A stretch of DNA of 64,000 nt from Actinomycetota bacterium (GCA_003168255.1 PMSU01000084.1:1-64000); one strand, 5' to 3'; shown: positions 25,537-37,189, counted from the stretch's first letter. Translations and numbers: made by a program. The notes: generated from the letters alone by a model not told the origin.

Positions 25537-26964
25537 ATGGTTTCCACGGACGTGGCGGCCTCGGAGAACACGGCCACCCCACAGTCCGAAAGAGATTCTT
25601 TGACAACTCAGCTCAGTGCTGCGCGGCGTCCGCGCGGCAATCCCACGCACCCCGCAGTCAACTCCACGCCGCCCGCGGTCCACCCCACGCAGCCGGCCCT
25701 CGACGCTACCTTCACCTCCCTCGGTGTTCCCGCGCCGCTGGTGGCCGCGCTTACCAAAGCCGGCATCACCGCGCCGTTCCCGATTCAGGCCGCCACGCTG
25801 CCCGACGCGCTGGCCGGCGTAGACATTCTCGGGCGTGGCAAGACAGGTTCAGGTAAGACGCTCGCGTACTCACTCCCGCTCGTCGCCGGGCTGGCCGCGG
25901 GGCACACCATGGCGTGCCGCCCGCGCGGCCTCGTGCTGGTGCCGACCCGTGAGCTGGCCAGCCAGGTCGAGACCGTTCTGGCTCCCCTTGCCCGGACCAT
26001 GGGCCTGAGCGTCGTCACCATCTACGGCGGCACCTCTCAGCACCCGCAGGTAACCGCTCTGCGCAGGCGCGCCGATATCGTCGTCGCCTGCCCGGGACGC
26101 CTTGCCGACCTCATCGAGCAGGGCCACTGCCATCTAGGCGACGTCGAGATCACCGTGATCGACGAAGCGGACCACATGGCTGACCTGGGCTTCCTGCCCG
26201 TCGTGAGACGGCTGCTGGAATCCACGCCGGCCGACGGCCAGCGGATGCTGTTCTCTGCGACCCTCGATAACGCCGTGGATGTCCTCGCGCGGCGCTTCCT
26301 GAGCAAGCCGGCCCAGCACTCTGTCGACTCGGCGACCCCGCCGGCCGAGATGATCCACCATCTGCTCAGCGTCTCCGCGGCGGACCGGGTGAGCATTGTC
26401 GCCGCCCTGGCGGGTGGCAACAACCGGTCACTGATCTTCACCCGGACAAAGCGCGGCGCGCAGAAGCTCACCCGCCAGCTAGCCGCGGCGCGGGTTTCCG
26501 CGGTGGAACTTCACGGCAACCTGGCGCAGAGTGCCCGCAAGCGCAATCTTGAGTCGTTCGCGTCGGGCGCTGTCCCCGTCATGGTCGCGACTGACATCGC
26601 GGCCCGTGGCATCCACGTGGACGGCATCGACCTCGTCATCCACGCGGATCCCCCGGCGGAGCACAAGGCTTACGTACACAGGTCCGGCCGGACCGCTCGT
26701 GCCGGTGCCGCCGGAGTCGTCGTCACCCTGCATACTCCCGCGCAAGCACGAGAGGTGCGCGCGTTGATGCGACGGGCAGACGTAGTCCCGCTGACCGCCA
26801 CCGTTGGCCCTGGCTCGTCGCTGGTTTCCTCGATCGCCGGCCCGGCTGCCGAGTACGTCCCGGTGAGGCAGCCTGCTATCCGGGAAACAGTCATGGCCAC
26901 CCGGGGTACCGGCCGCGGCGCAGCGGCCGCATCCACTCGTTACCGGCGCGGCCGCCGGCCCTGA
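25537..26964 (+). CDS. DEAD-box RNA helicase
   Basis: 475 residues. Motif I is GRGKTGSGKT, motif II is VIDEADHMADLGF (DEAD), motif III is SAT, and motif VI is HRSGRTARAG. An 80-residue N-terminal tail has Pro/Thr-rich repeats (THPAVNSTPPAVHPTQPA), and the C-terminus is short and basic. It unwinds RNA during ribosome assembly or decay, often under cold stress. A TATACG hexamer near 25480 may be its promoter. A strong hairpin follows at 27026. Confidence 0.94.
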   Translation: MVSTDVAASENTATPQSERDSLTTQLSAARRPRGNPTHPAVNSTPPAVHPTQPALDATFTSLGVPAPLVAALTKAGITAPFPIQAATLPDALAGVDILGRGKTGSGKTLAYSLPLVAGLAAGHTMACRPRGLVLVPTRELASQVETVLAPLARTMGLSVVTIYGGTSQHPQVTALRRRADIVVACPGRLADLIEQGHCHLGDVEITVIDEADHMADLGFLPVVRRLLESTPADGQRMLFSATLDNAVDVLARRFLSKPAQHSVDSATPPAEMIHHLLSVSAADRVSIVAALAGGNNRSLIFTRTKRGAQKLTRQLAAARVSAVELHGNLAQSARKRNLESFASGAVPVMVATDIAARGIHVDGIDLVIHADPPAEHKAYVHRSGRTARAGAAGVVVTLHTPAQAREVRALMRRADVVPLTATVGPGSSLVSSIAGPAAEYVPVRQPAIRETVMATRGTGRGAAAASTRYRRGRRP

Positions 26965-27025
26965 CGAGCCCGTGCGGACCGGCTGAATAACCCGGCCTGC
27001 TCTGCGCACCGGCCTCCCGCTCAGC

Positions 27026-27058
27026 GACGGGCTCCCGCAGGACCTGCGGGAGCCCGTC
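27026..27058 (+). terminator. Strong terminator hairpin
   Basis: Sixteen-base perfect arms (GACGGGCTCCCGCAGG and its complement) separated by one base lie about 60 bases after the helicase stop. The stem is extremely stable, followed by AAAGTATTT. It should end the helicase transcript. Confidence 0.8.
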
Positions 27059-27159
27059 AAAGTATTTGGCGCGTATGTCAGTTACGACGAGGTCCGGCCG
27101 AGATCCACTCGGCGATAAGATGCCCGGCAGCAAAGGTCACCCGCTATCCGGAGGCCGAT

Positions 27160-27525
27160 ATGGACGAAGACGACCCGGCTGTCTCCTACCAGGCAGCGGT
27201 CACCGGCTCGCCGGTGCTCACCAGCGCTGGCAGCGAGATCGGCACACTCGAGCACGTTCTCCAGGTGCCCGAGCTTGACCTCTTCGATGGCATCGTTGTA
27301 TCGACCGGGTCCGGCCTGCGCTTCATCGACGCTGACCAGGTCGGGCTGATCACCCGCCGTTACATCAGGTGCAGCATCGACGACGCACAGGCCGCGCAGC
27401 TCCCGCCGCCCGATGGTGGGTCGCCGGTGTACCGGGCCGATGCGCTCGTCGACTCGGGGAGCAGCCTGCACGACATATTCGGCCGGCTGTTCAAACGCCC
27501 GCACTGGAAGCGCGAGGGCGAGTAG
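27160..27525 (+). CDS. PRC-barrel-like small protein
   Basis: 121 residues. The segment GSPVLTSAGSEIGTLEHVL followed by DLFDGIVVSTGSGLRFIDADQVG is the beta-barrel pattern of PRC-barrel/DUF2171 proteins, which bind RNA or act in ribosome maturation or photosynthetic assembly. The C-terminal 45 residues end in a basic FKRPHWKREGE. GGAGG precedes the ATG. Function is not known. Confidence 0.65.
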   Translation: MDEDDPAVSYQAAVTGSPVLTSAGSEIGTLEHVLQVPELDLFDGIVVSTGSGLRFIDADQVGLITRRYIRCSIDDAQAAQLPPPDGGSPVYRADALVDSGSSLHDIFGRLFKRPHWKREGE

Positions 27526-27527
27526 TC

Positions 27528-27565
27528 CGCTGCCGCCTGCCCCGGCCAATCGCGTGGCGGCGGCG
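27528..27565. terminator. Possible bidirectional terminator
   Basis: CGCTGCCGCC (27528-27537) pairs with GGCGGCGGCG (27556-27565) with one mismatch, in the short gap between the convergent PRC-barrel and S9 peptidase genes. A U-tract is missing on both sides. Confidence 0.4.
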
Positions 27566-27585
27566 ACCAGTGCACGCCGGGCCGC

Positions 27586-29475
<1,890 letters not shown>

Positions 29476-29491
29476 GATCTTGAGCTCCCGA

Positions 29492-31321
29492 TCAGGCTGG
29501 CTGGGTGAGATCCTGGACGATCACGCCGCCCCTGGCCACCACGGTCCGCTGATACAGGTAATTTGCTCCTGGCCAGCCGCCCGACATCTGGGCCGCGATA
29601 GTGCCGGTGGTATCGCCGTTGGTGATGGGGGCCCCGCTGCTGTTCTCGTCAAGCGCGCCATAGCCGATGATGCTCTCCGACAGGCTGGCCTGGAGTCCGG
29701 CGGAGAACCCGCCCTGCTGCCTGGCCATGTCGGTGAGCTGCTGGCTGACCGCGGCGGGCAGGAAGAAAGCCGAGCCGGACTTGTTCTCCAGGAATGCGTT
29801 GGGCGCATCGATGGTCCAGCTCGAAGTGTCGCTCCGCGCCATGTTGACGCCCGGGCCGGACACGGTCTCCGTGCTCGACTGCGTTTCCTCCCCGTGCACC
29901 CATTGGTAGCACGGGCCAGAGCAGGACGGATTGATGTCGGACTGGTCATCGCCAAACTCCAGCCGCTGGCCGAGCGTGTCGGTCCAGGTCCGCCCGTCCT
30001 GGCTGACCTGGCCGGAGATCTGGTAGCGGGCCGCGGCGGACTCGCTGGTGACCGGCTTGGCGGCCGAGCCGAGGGCGTGCTTGGTGGTGACGTGCGAGGT
30101 GGTCGGGAAGGAGAGCGTGTCGGAGACCAGCCCGCCTGTCGTCGGCCTGCCGTCCGTGCCGAGCAGCAGGCTCCCGCCGGCCAGCCAGTACCCGGCGTTG
30201 CCCGCGACGGTGAGACTGATCGTGTGGGTGCCGCCGAGCATCCCGGCGAACGGGGTCAGGTCAAGCCGGTAGGACGGGATGTCCATGGTGTGGATGCCGG
30301 TGACCGGCCGCCAGATGAGCGGGTTGACGCCGCCGGTGTAGACGTAGGGGAACGGCCAGACCACCCCGGCCGGCTTGCCGTCGATCGACACCTCGATCTC
30401 CCTGAACGCGGGCTCCAGGCTCCACCAGAACTCGTCGGTGGACTGGCCGACCGCATAGAGGTCCAGGGCGGCAGTGGTGACGTCGCTGGGCAGGGTAACC
30501 GTAGCCGAGACGGTCTGCCCGGCATTCACGGTGCCGAAGGTGTTGGTCGCTCCCTGCGGCAGGATCGGGACGACCTGGGTCGGCACGCCGGGGTGCTGCG
30601 GCGACGCTGCGGGCCCGGTCTCGTTGATCGCGTCCCCGGCCAGCGCGGGCGCGGCCAGGCCAGCTGGCTGGGCCGGCCAGAAGCCGCCGCCGGCGGGGTA
30701 GAACAGCAGTTTCGCGGTGATCACCGGGATGCCGGTGTCCGCGCTGGACAGATAGTTGTCAACGTAAGTGGAGAAGGTGCGGGTGCCGGTGAGGAGCGGC
30801 AGGTACCCGGTGATGTCCTTTTGCAGGTGCCAGGTGATGCCCGCCGGCGTCGGCTCCGGGGTCACCCCGAGGAAAATCTGCGACGTGCCGTCAAAGATCT
30901 CGCACAGCCGGTCGTACTGTACGCCGGACTCGGTGCCCGTGACGTCGAGCACGACCTGCGCCCAGCGGCCGCGCGGCAGGGTGGCCGTCGTCGTGGCTGG
31001 CGGCGGCGCGTTACCGAAGGCGGCGTGGTTCGCGATCGTGACCACCACCGGTTTGGTCGGCGGTACCTGGACCGGCTGGTCGAGGGTGAGCGGGTTAGCG
31101 GTGGTAGCGAACTCGCCGGCGCCGCGCGCGGTCCCGCGCGAACCGGAGCCGGCCGACCGCACCGCATTCCCGGCCACCGCGGGCGGTGCCACCCGGCGCG
31201 GCCCGCCGCGGCCAGAACGCGATGACGCCACGGCCGTGACCGCACCGCCCAGTGCGACCAGCATCAGGGCGGCCACGGCGATGGCTAGCAGACGGCGGGA
31301 AGGCAGGAATGGCAGGCGCAC
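29492..31321 (-). CDS. Secreted peptide-N4-asparagine amidase (PNGase A-like)
   Basis: 609 residues from the GTG at 31321, which has GGAGG five bases upstream; an upstream GTG at 31363 has no ribosome site. The start gives a textbook signal peptide (RRLLAIAVAALMLVALGG). The middle contains YDRLCEIFDG, DEFWWSLEP and VWPFPYVYTGGVNPLIWRPV, all as in plant and fungal PNGase A. These enzymes remove N-glycans from glycopeptides. Bacterial members occur in actinomycetes and may serve nutrient release. A promoter-like element lies about 140 bases upstream. Confidence 0.85.
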   Translation of the reverse strand: MRLPFLPSRRLLAIAVAALMLVALGGAVTAVASSRSGRGGPRRVAPPAVAGNAVRSAGSGSRGTARGAGEFATTANPLTLDQPVQVPPTKPVVVTIANHAAFGNAPPPATTTATLPRGRWAQVVLDVTGTESGVQYDRLCEIFDGTSQIFLGVTPEPTPAGITWHLQKDITGYLPLLTGTRTFSTYVDNYLSSADTGIPVITAKLLFYPAGGGFWPAQPAGLAAPALAGDAINETGPAASPQHPGVPTQVVPILPQGATNTFGTVNAGQTVSATVTLPSDVTTAALDLYAVGQSTDEFWWSLEPAFREIEVSIDGKPAGVVWPFPYVYTGGVNPLIWRPVTGIHTMDIPSYRLDLTPFAGMLGGTHTISLTVAGNAGYWLAGGSLLLGTDGRPTTGGLVSDTLSFPTTSHVTTKHALGSAAKPVTSESAAARYQISGQVSQDGRTWTDTLGQRLEFGDDQSDINPSCSGPCYQWVHGEETQSSTETVSGPGVNMARSDTSSWTIDAPNAFLENKSGSAFFLPAAVSQQLTDMARQQGGFSAGLQASLSESIIGYGALDENSSGAPITNGDTTGTIAAQMSGGWPGANYLYQRTVVARGGVIVQDLTQPA

Positions 31322-31440
31322 GGCGTCCTCCAGGATCTGCGCGATCGCACCATATGGTTCCACGGGGAATGGGCCGGCCGATCAGCACAGCGCCCAGTCT
31401 GCGCCCGGAACGAGCCCGGCTTCAAGGTCATTCGCCGCCC

Positions 31441-31480
31441 GCTGGCACAATAAAGATCATTTATACCGAACGGAGCATGC
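31441..31480 (-). promoter_or_regulatory. Conserved promoter-region element (copy 1)
   Basis: A 40-base stretch matches 43872-43911 without gaps and with few mismatches. The 22 bases at 31455-31476, including CATTTATACCGAACGG, are identical. On the minus strand it reads CGTTCGGTATAA toward the PNGase gene. It also lies in the promoter region of the divergent beta-helix gene. The other bases of 31364-31647 show nothing I recognise. Confidence 0.6.
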
Positions 31481-31647
31481 TCCCCAGCACACCCATGGCA
31501 CCCGTTCCCATGCGCAGCTGCCGCCAGACATATAGGGCATTCGCCCGATGCAACGGCTCCCGGCGGGCTGGAAACTATGACTGTCCGCCTGCCGCACTCG
31601 GCTGCCGATGGCAGTCCCGGGCGCGGCTCGACAAGAGGAGACCCGTC

Positions 31648-34605
31648 ATGGCGTACCAGGCCAGGCTGGCCAGACCGGCAACGACGATCCTGACCGCCGC
31701 GGCGCTGACGGTCTTCACCGCGGGCCTGGCCATGGCTCATCCCGGCGTCGCGTACGCCTCGGGTGCGATCAACATCGGGAACGGCGACGTGGGGGCGCTC
31801 TATGCAGCCCTGGCTGATGCCCCGGCGAACGGCGTCCGTGAGGTCATCAACCTGGCCGCCGGCGGCACGTACCCGCTGACGGCTGTGTACGACGACACCT
31901 ACGGCCCGACCGGGCTGCCCCTCATCCCGGCCGGCGCCGACGTAGATATCCAGGGGCACGGGTCCACCATCGAGCGCGTCGACGCGCCGGTCATCCCGGA
32001 CTTCAACATCCTCACCGTCCCGCCGGCCTCGACCTTCGCCTTGCAGAACGTCACGGTCAGCGGTGGCTCGGTGGACGGCAACGGCGGCGGGATCGAAGCC
32101 CTGGGCGACCTCACGATCACCGACTCGACGATCTCGGATAACACCGCGGGCGGCAACGGCGGCGGGATCAACGATGACGACAGCGCCGATGGCACCGTGA
32201 CAGTGAGCCGCTCGACGATCTCGGGCAATACCGCGGGCGGCAACGGCGGCGGGATCAACGACGTCAGCGGGCAGTATGACGGGAACAACGGCACCTTGAC
32301 GGTCAGCCGCTCGACAGTCTCGGGCAATACCGCCAGCGGCGATGGCGGCGGGGTCGACGCGTTCGACACCATCAGCGACTCGACGTTCACCGGCAACGCG
32401 GCCTTCGACGGCGGCGCGATCTACAACGAGGACGACACTAACGCGACCGTCGAGGACTCGACGATCAACGCGAACACGGCCTCTGAGGCCGGCGGCGGCC
32501 TCTACCTGAGCGCCGCCAACCTGCTCAGCAGCACGGTGAGCGGCAACACCGCCGGCGGTGACGGCGGCGGTGTGTTCACCAATGCGGACAATAACGGGGA
32601 CTTCCCCTACCTGGAACACGACACGATCACGCTCAACGACGGGCAAAACGGCAGCGGGCTGTCGATCGAGAACAGCTTCGACAATGGGCAGGACAGCGGC
32701 CTGGTCTCGGTGGGCGACTGCATCATCTCGGGCAACGAAGGCTCGCAGACCGACGGCGACACCAACGTCGGCACGGTCGACAACGCGACAGGCTACGGCA
32801 CGTATGTGTTCAGCATGGGCTACAACCTCCTGGGGTTCAGCACCTCCGCCGGCCAGGACCCGGCGATCGGCTTTTTCGGCGGGCCAGGGGACCAGCGTGG
32901 GACGTACGTCTCCGGCGTGGGTTACCTCGGCGTCGACGCCGGGCTCTTGCCCCTGCACTCCAACGGCGGGCCGACCAAGACCCAACTGCCCGGCAACGGC
33001 AGCCCGGCGATCGACGCCGGGGACAACACGCTGAGCGCTGACCCTGGCACGCCATCGCCGCCACCAGCGCCCACCACCGACCAGCGCGGACTGCCACGCG
33101 TGGTGACCTTGGCTGGCTATCCGGACCTGACCGATGGCACCGACATCGGCGCTGTCGAGCTCGCGACAGCGCCGGCCGCGTCGCTGGTGGTCACCACCAC
33201 GGACGACGACAGCCATCCGGGTAAGACCCTCAGCCTCCGCGCGGCCCTCAGCGAGGCCATCGCCGCGAACGTCAACACGGTCACCTTCGACATCCCCGGA
33301 CCCGGACCGCACACCATCCACCTGAAGAGCGCCCTCCCGGAGATCACGGGTACGGCCAACATCAGCATCGATAACGCCTCGGGCCAGGCGGTCATCATCA
33401 AGGCACCTGTCGGCGTAGGGGCCTTCAAGGCCGACTACGGCAGCCAGCTGTCCCTCTCGGGGGTGACCCTGCGCGGTGACGGCACCAGCGGGAACGGCAT
33501 AAACAGTGACGGGACGCTGGACCTCACCAACTCGACTATCACCGGATTCGGTGGCACCGGGCTCGTCATCAGCGAATCGCTGACGATGAGCGATAGCAAG
33601 GTGACGGACAACGGTGATGGCGGGATAGTCGATCAGTCGTACGGCGGGACCATCACCATCACCGGCTCGACCTTCTCCGGCAACCATTCCGGAACGTCAG
33701 GAGGTGCGATCAGCTTCGCCAATACCGAAGCCCCCGCCGAGGTGACCATTACCGGCTCCGTATTCACCGGCAACTCGGCTGCCATTAACGGCGGCGGCAT
33801 CGACATGGAGATTGCGGAGAACTCCTCCATGACGATCGCCGACTGCACGATGAGCCACAACACCGCCGCGGCCCTGGGCGGGGCGCTCTACCTGAGTTCG
33901 CAACAGACGATCATCACCAACTCGACAATGACCGGTAACACCGCCGATACGGGCGGCGCGATCGCCGCCCTCGGCGCCGATCTCACCGTTGAGACCTCGA
34001 CCCTGAACAGCAACAAGGCAGTCGGCGGGGCGACCCCGGACGGCTTCGGCGCCGGCGAAGGCGGCGGCCTCTTCGTCAATGGTCCCACGACGGTCACCAA
34101 CAGCACGCTGAGCGGCAATACGGCCGCCGGCGCGGGGGGCGGCGCCTACGTCAACTACGACATTCTGACCGTGTCGAGCAGCACCATCACCGGCAACACC
34201 GCCCCGGCCGGAAACGGCGGCGGCATCGCCACCTATGGCGGCCAGGCAGAGACGGCGCAGGCAACGGTCACCAACAGCATCATCGACAAGAACCACGGCG
34301 ACGATGTCGACCTCACCCAGGGCACCGACCCGCCCGGGTTCGTGAGCAACGGCTACAACCTGATCGGCACCGGCAACGACGTCAGCGCCTTCAACCAGCC
34401 GGGCGACCAGACCGGCGTGAGCCAGCCCAAGACCGGCCCGCTCGCCAGCAACGGCGGCCCGACCAAGACGCACGCGCTGCTGCCAGGCAGCCCCGCGATC
34501 GGCACCGGAGACAACGCCGACTGCCCGTCCACCGACCAGCGCGGGCTGCCCCGCCCGCAAGGATCGGGCTGCGACATCGGCTCCTTCCAACTACAGACAG
34601 GGTAG
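31648..34605 (+). CDS. Large secreted parallel beta-helix protein (choice-of-anchor Q-like)
   Basis: 985 residues from the ATG at 31648 (AAGAGGAG upstream); the open frame extends much further upstream without support. A signal peptide covers residues 1-38 (TILTAAALTVFTAGLAMA). The rest is two tandem right-handed beta-helix domains (about 50-500 and 510-985). They are built from repeats such as STISGNTAGGNGGGI and end each time in an LPGSPAIDAGDN-like anchor block plus DQRGLPR and DIGAVEL. There is no LPXTG or membrane tail. Probable role: adhesion or polysaccharide binding outside the cell. Confidence 0.88.
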   Translation: MAYQARLARPATTILTAAALTVFTAGLAMAHPGVAYASGAINIGNGDVGALYAALADAPANGVREVINLAAGGTYPLTAVYDDTYGPTGLPLIPAGADVDIQGHGSTIERVDAPVIPDFNILTVPPASTFALQNVTVSGGSVDGNGGGIEALGDLTITDSTISDNTAGGNGGGINDDDSADGTVTVSRSTISGNTAGGNGGGINDVSGQYDGNNGTLTVSRSTVSGNTASGDGGGVDAFDTISDSTFTGNAAFDGGAIYNEDDTNATVEDSTINANTASEAGGGLYLSAANLLSSTVSGNTAGGDGGGVFTNADNNGDFPYLEHDTITLNDGQNGSGLSIENSFDNGQDSGLVSVGDCIISGNEGSQTDGDTNVGTVDNATGYGTYVFSMGYNLLGFSTSAGQDPAIGFFGGPGDQRGTYVSGVGYLGVDAGLLPLHSNGGPTKTQLPGNGSPAIDAGDNTLSADPGTPSPPPAPTTDQRGLPRVVTLAGYPDLTDGTDIGAVELATAPAASLVVTTTDDDSHPGKTLSLRAALSEAIAANVNTVTFDIPGPGPHTIHLKSALPEITGTANISIDNASGQAVIIKAPVGVGAFKADYGSQLSLSGVTLRGDGTSGNGINSDGTLDLTNSTITGFGGTGLVISESLTMSDSKVTDNGDGGIVDQSYGGTITITGSTFSGNHSGTSGGAISFANTEAPAEVTITGSVFTGNSAAINGGGIDMEIAENSSMTIADCTMSHNTAAALGGALYLSSQQTIITNSTMTGNTADTGGAIAALGADLTVETSTLNSNKAVGGATPDGFGAGEGGGLFVNGPTTVTNSTLSGNTAAGAGGGAYVNYDILTVSSSTITGNTAPAGNGGGIATYGGQAETAQATVTNSIIDKNHGDDVDLTQGTDPPGFVSNGYNLIGTGNDVSAFNQPGDQTGVSQPKTGPLASNGGPTKTHALLPGSPAIGTGDNADCPSTDQRGLPRPQGSGCDIGSFQLQTG

Positions 34606-34632
34606 ATCCGCAGTTCCTCAGTCATCGAGGCC

Positions 34633-34680
34633 GAGCCCGGTGTCGTAGTCCGCTAGCTGGCGGATCTCAACACCGGGCTC
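34633..34680. terminator. Long inverted repeat downstream of the beta-helix gene
   Basis: GAGCCCGGTGT (34633-34643) pairs perfectly with ACACCGGGCTC (34670-34680), with an inner TCCGC/GCGGA stem. It lies 28 bases after the beta-helix stop and before the SMC operon, and probably separates their transcription. Confidence 0.6.
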
Positions 34681-34749
34681 GCTCCCTAGGGTGACGGTTT
34701 GGCTCAGCGCCGTGCGCCATGCGGGTCACCTCGCCTACGGTGTGATCTC

Positions 34750-35976
34750 GTGACTGAGCCCGTCGACGCGACACTGGACCAGCTGACTGCCGAGCCAGCG
34801 GTCCTGCGCCTTTACCGCCAGGTATTTGCCGTGCTCGCCCGCGAGGCCGGGGCGATGATTCTGGACCCCGGCCTGGTCGATATCGACGAGGCGATCCTGG
34901 AGGCGTTCGCCGAGGCGGGCAGCGACGGGCTGACCGCCGCGGAGGCGGCCGCTGCCTGCCGGCGGTTCGATCCGCGCGAGGTCGAGCGGCGGTTCGGCCT
35001 GCTCCGTGACTACAAGGCGATCAGCAAGGTGGTCGACCGGCCGAACGAGCAGCACTACCGGGCGGCGTTCGCCCCGTACGTGATGCTGCTTTTCCTGCGC
35101 CGGCTTGCCGAGCGTGGCGGCCAGTCCGAGCTGCACCAGCTGCTGACCCTGGAGCAGCAGAATGCCAGCAACCCGGACGCGGTGGCAGCCGACGGCAAGG
35201 CGAGCATCAGCCGCCTGACCAAGGTGTTCCGGCTGCTGGCCAATGAGCTGGCAAGCATGGTGCAGCGGGGCGCGGCGGAGGCGCTGCGGGAGAACGCGCA
35301 GCTGCTGTGGGGGAACCGGTCGCTGATCGCCCAGGCCGAGGATGTGCACGCCGTCGTGCTGGACCGGTGGCCGGGCCTTGGCCCGGACTGCGCATCGCTG
35401 CGGATCGCGCTGGCCGCTTACGCGGACGCGATCGAGGCGGCAGCCGGCCGGCTGATCGAGCAAGCGGGCACCACCCGGGCCCTGGGGTTCTTGCCGGCCG
35501 AGACATGGATCAGCTTCGCCCGCGGGTGCCGGCCCGAGGACCTGGCCGCGGTGCTGGACCCGTTCGTCTTCGATGCCCCGGCCCCGTGGTTCTCGCCGCA
35601 GGCGCTCAGCGAGGCAGTGGAATCGGGGCAGACCACGGGCGTGACCCGGTTCCGCCCGCCACGTCCCGATGGCAGCCAGGAGCCGGCCGAGACCGACCTC
35701 GGGCCAGCCGACGACTCCGCCGATCTGCGCGCGACCGCCGAACGGCTGCTCGGCAGCCACACTCGGGTCAGCATGGCCGACCTGCTCGACGAGGCCTCCG
35801 ACTGGCCCACCTGCCGCCGGCTGCTGGCCGAGGTGACCGCCATCCACCACCATCCGGAACTCGAATTCGAGCTGATCTGGGGTGACGGGCTGCGCATCGA
35901 TCCGCGGTCCTGCCCGTCCTGGGTGTCGCAGGGATGGTTCCGCCGCAGCGTGCGAGCCGGGACAGGCGAACGGTGA
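34750..35976 (+). CDS. Kleisin-like/MukF-JetA-like subunit of an SMC system (gene 1 of 4)
   Basis: 408 residues from the GTG at 34750; a TTG at 34699 is a weaker alternative. I do not recognise a named family. Residues 35-85 look like a winged helix (ILEAFAEAGSDGLTAAEAAAAC then FGLLRDYKAISKV). A long helical region follows (85-270), and the C-terminus has a compact domain (HHHPELEFELIWGDGLRID). This matches the general plan of MukF/JetA: N-terminal winged helix, helical middle, C-terminal domain that meets the ATPase head. The stop overlaps the next start (GTGA). Role inferred mainly from the operon. Confidence 0.5.
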   Translation: MTEPVDATLDQLTAEPAVLRLYRQVFAVLAREAGAMILDPGLVDIDEAILEAFAEAGSDGLTAAEAAAACRRFDPREVERRFGLLRDYKAISKVVDRPNEQHYRAAFAPYVMLLFLRRLAERGGQSELHQLLTLEQQNASNPDAVAADGKASISRLTKVFRLLANELASMVQRGAAEALRENAQLLWGNRSLIAQAEDVHAVVLDRWPGLGPDCASLRIALAAYADAIEAAAGRLIEQAGTTRALGFLPAETWISFARGCRPEDLAAVLDPFVFDAPAPWFSPQALSEAVESGQTTGVTRFRPPRPDGSQEPAETDLGPADDSADLRATAERLLGSHTRVSMADLLDEASDWPTCRRLLAEVTAIHHHPELEFELIWGDGLRIDPRSCPSWVSQGWFRRSVRAGTGER

Positions 35977-36527
35977 ACCAGCAAGAGACGGCCCTGTGGT
36001 GGGCGAGAGTCCGGGCCGACGGCCCGCAGCGAGTAGAACCCGGCGGCCCGGTTCCGCCCGGGATGCTGCGGCTGGTCGAGCCGGACGCGGCAGGGGTGTG
36101 GCTGCTGCCCGCGCTGCCCGACAGCGCCGGGCCGGCGGTGCTTGATGAGCTGGGCCTGCAAGGTCACGTCCTGGAGCACCCTAACGACACCGCCCGGGTA
36201 CTGGCGGCATGCCTGCGGTGCTGCTGGACGGAGCCGACCGGGCCGCTGTGGCCTGGAGCAGTCGCCGGCTGGGCGCAGGTGGCATCGGTGTTCACGGCCA
36301 TCACCAGCCGGGACGAGGTGGTGTCTCACCGGGCCCTGCTAGCCGCCGTGCGCAGGCTGGACAGGTCCGGATGGCTGCTGTGGGACGAGGGGACACGGAC
36401 CATCCGGCTCGGACCGCGGGCGGCGGCCTGGAATCCAGCGCAGGTCAGCGCGCTGCGAGAGCTGTGGCGCTCGATGCCCGCGCCGGATCTCAGCGCAGCC
36501 CAGATCCCGGAGGACCTGAGCCAGTGA
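35973..36527 (+). CDS. Small winged-helix (KITE-like) subunit of an SMC system (gene 2 of 4)
   Basis: 184 residues starting GTG in overlap with gene 1. No family recognised. The second half has a winged-helix look: FTAITSRDEVVSHRALLAAVRRLDRSGWLLWDEGTRTIRL, where a helix pair is followed by a beta-hairpin wing (its key part DRSGWLLWDE). Small proteins with two winged helices (MukE, ScpB, JetB) bridge kleisin and SMC. Size and position support that role; sequence alone does not prove it. Confidence 0.45.
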   Translation: MNQQETALWWARVRADGPQRVEPGGPVPPGMLRLVEPDAAGVWLLPALPDSAGPAVLDELGLQGHVLEHPNDTARVLAACLRCCWTEPTGPLWPGAVAGWAQVASVFTAITSRDEVVSHRALLAAVRRLDRSGWLLWDEGTRTIRLGPRAAAWNPAQVSALRELWRSMPAPDLSAAQIPEDLSQ

Positions 36528-37189
36528 GCCTGCTGACCGGGATGAACCCGGTATTCGAGCCGGTCCTCGCCGAATTGACCGAACGGCACCGTGACGAGGT
36601 GCTGGCGGCGTTCGCGGCCGTCGAGCACAGTCCTGAACCTGTGCCGGAGGTGGAGCTGCTCGCGCTGCGGGACGTCACGTTGCGCCGCAGCCTGGACGAG
36701 CTGTTGCACCGCGTCGGGCGCACCCTGGTCCCGGTCGGCGGCGGATGGACGTCGGGGTACACCGACGAGATCGCCGCCGAGCTGACCGGTGCCGGGTGGT
36801 ACAGCCTGCCCATGACTGACCGCGCCGTGCTGGTACTGGTGCTGATCCATTCGGTGGCGGTCCCGCGCAGCCGCGGCACCGCCGAAGGCGACGCGTGGAC
36901 TTCGGGCCAGCCGACCATGGCCAGCGAGCTGTTCGCGGCGAGCCGGGTCCGGCCCTCCGACGTGAAGGCCGCGCTGGCCCGGCTGCGCGCCGCCGGCCTG
37001 GTGCAGCAAGCCCAGCAACGGGCCGGGGCCGGCCAGAGCGCGGCCTACCTCCCGGGCCCGCAGCTGCACCGGCTCACCTCAGCGGCACGACGACGACTCC
37101 AGGAAGAACTGATCCTCGCCGCGGCGCCCAGCAGCCCACTGGCTGCGGCGATCCGCGCCCGGCGTAGCCACCCACGGGGAGAAGGATGA
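36524..37189 (+). CDS. Second small winged-helix subunit of an SMC system (gene 3 of 4)
   Basis: 221 residues from a GTG overlapping the stop of gene 2 (GTGA), with GGAGG ten bases upstream. A C-terminal winged helix is likely: TMASELFAASRVRPSDVKAA then LARLRAAGLVQQAQ and a Gln/Gly wing. A further helical bundle precedes it (DVTLRRSLDELLHRV). The stop overlaps the ATG of the ATPase gene (ATGA). It occupies the place of MukE/JetB or of a second KITE protein. No nuclease motif is visible. Confidence 0.45.
   Translation: MSLLTGMNPVFEPVLAELTERHRDEVLAAFAAVEHSPEPVPEVELLALRDVTLRRSLDELLHRVGRTLVPVGGGWTSGYTDEIAAELTGAGWYSLPMTDRAVLVLVLIHSVAVPRSRGTAEGDAWTSGQPTMASELFAASRVRPSDVKAALARLRAAGLVQQAQQRAGAGQSAAYLPGPQLHRLTSAARRRLQEELILAAAPSSPLAAAIRARRSHPRGEG

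Noticed and set aside
31285-33687. 800-codon open frame on the minus strand
   Set aside because: It is antisense to the beta-helix gene, whose repeats and signal peptide are clear. No family resemblance.
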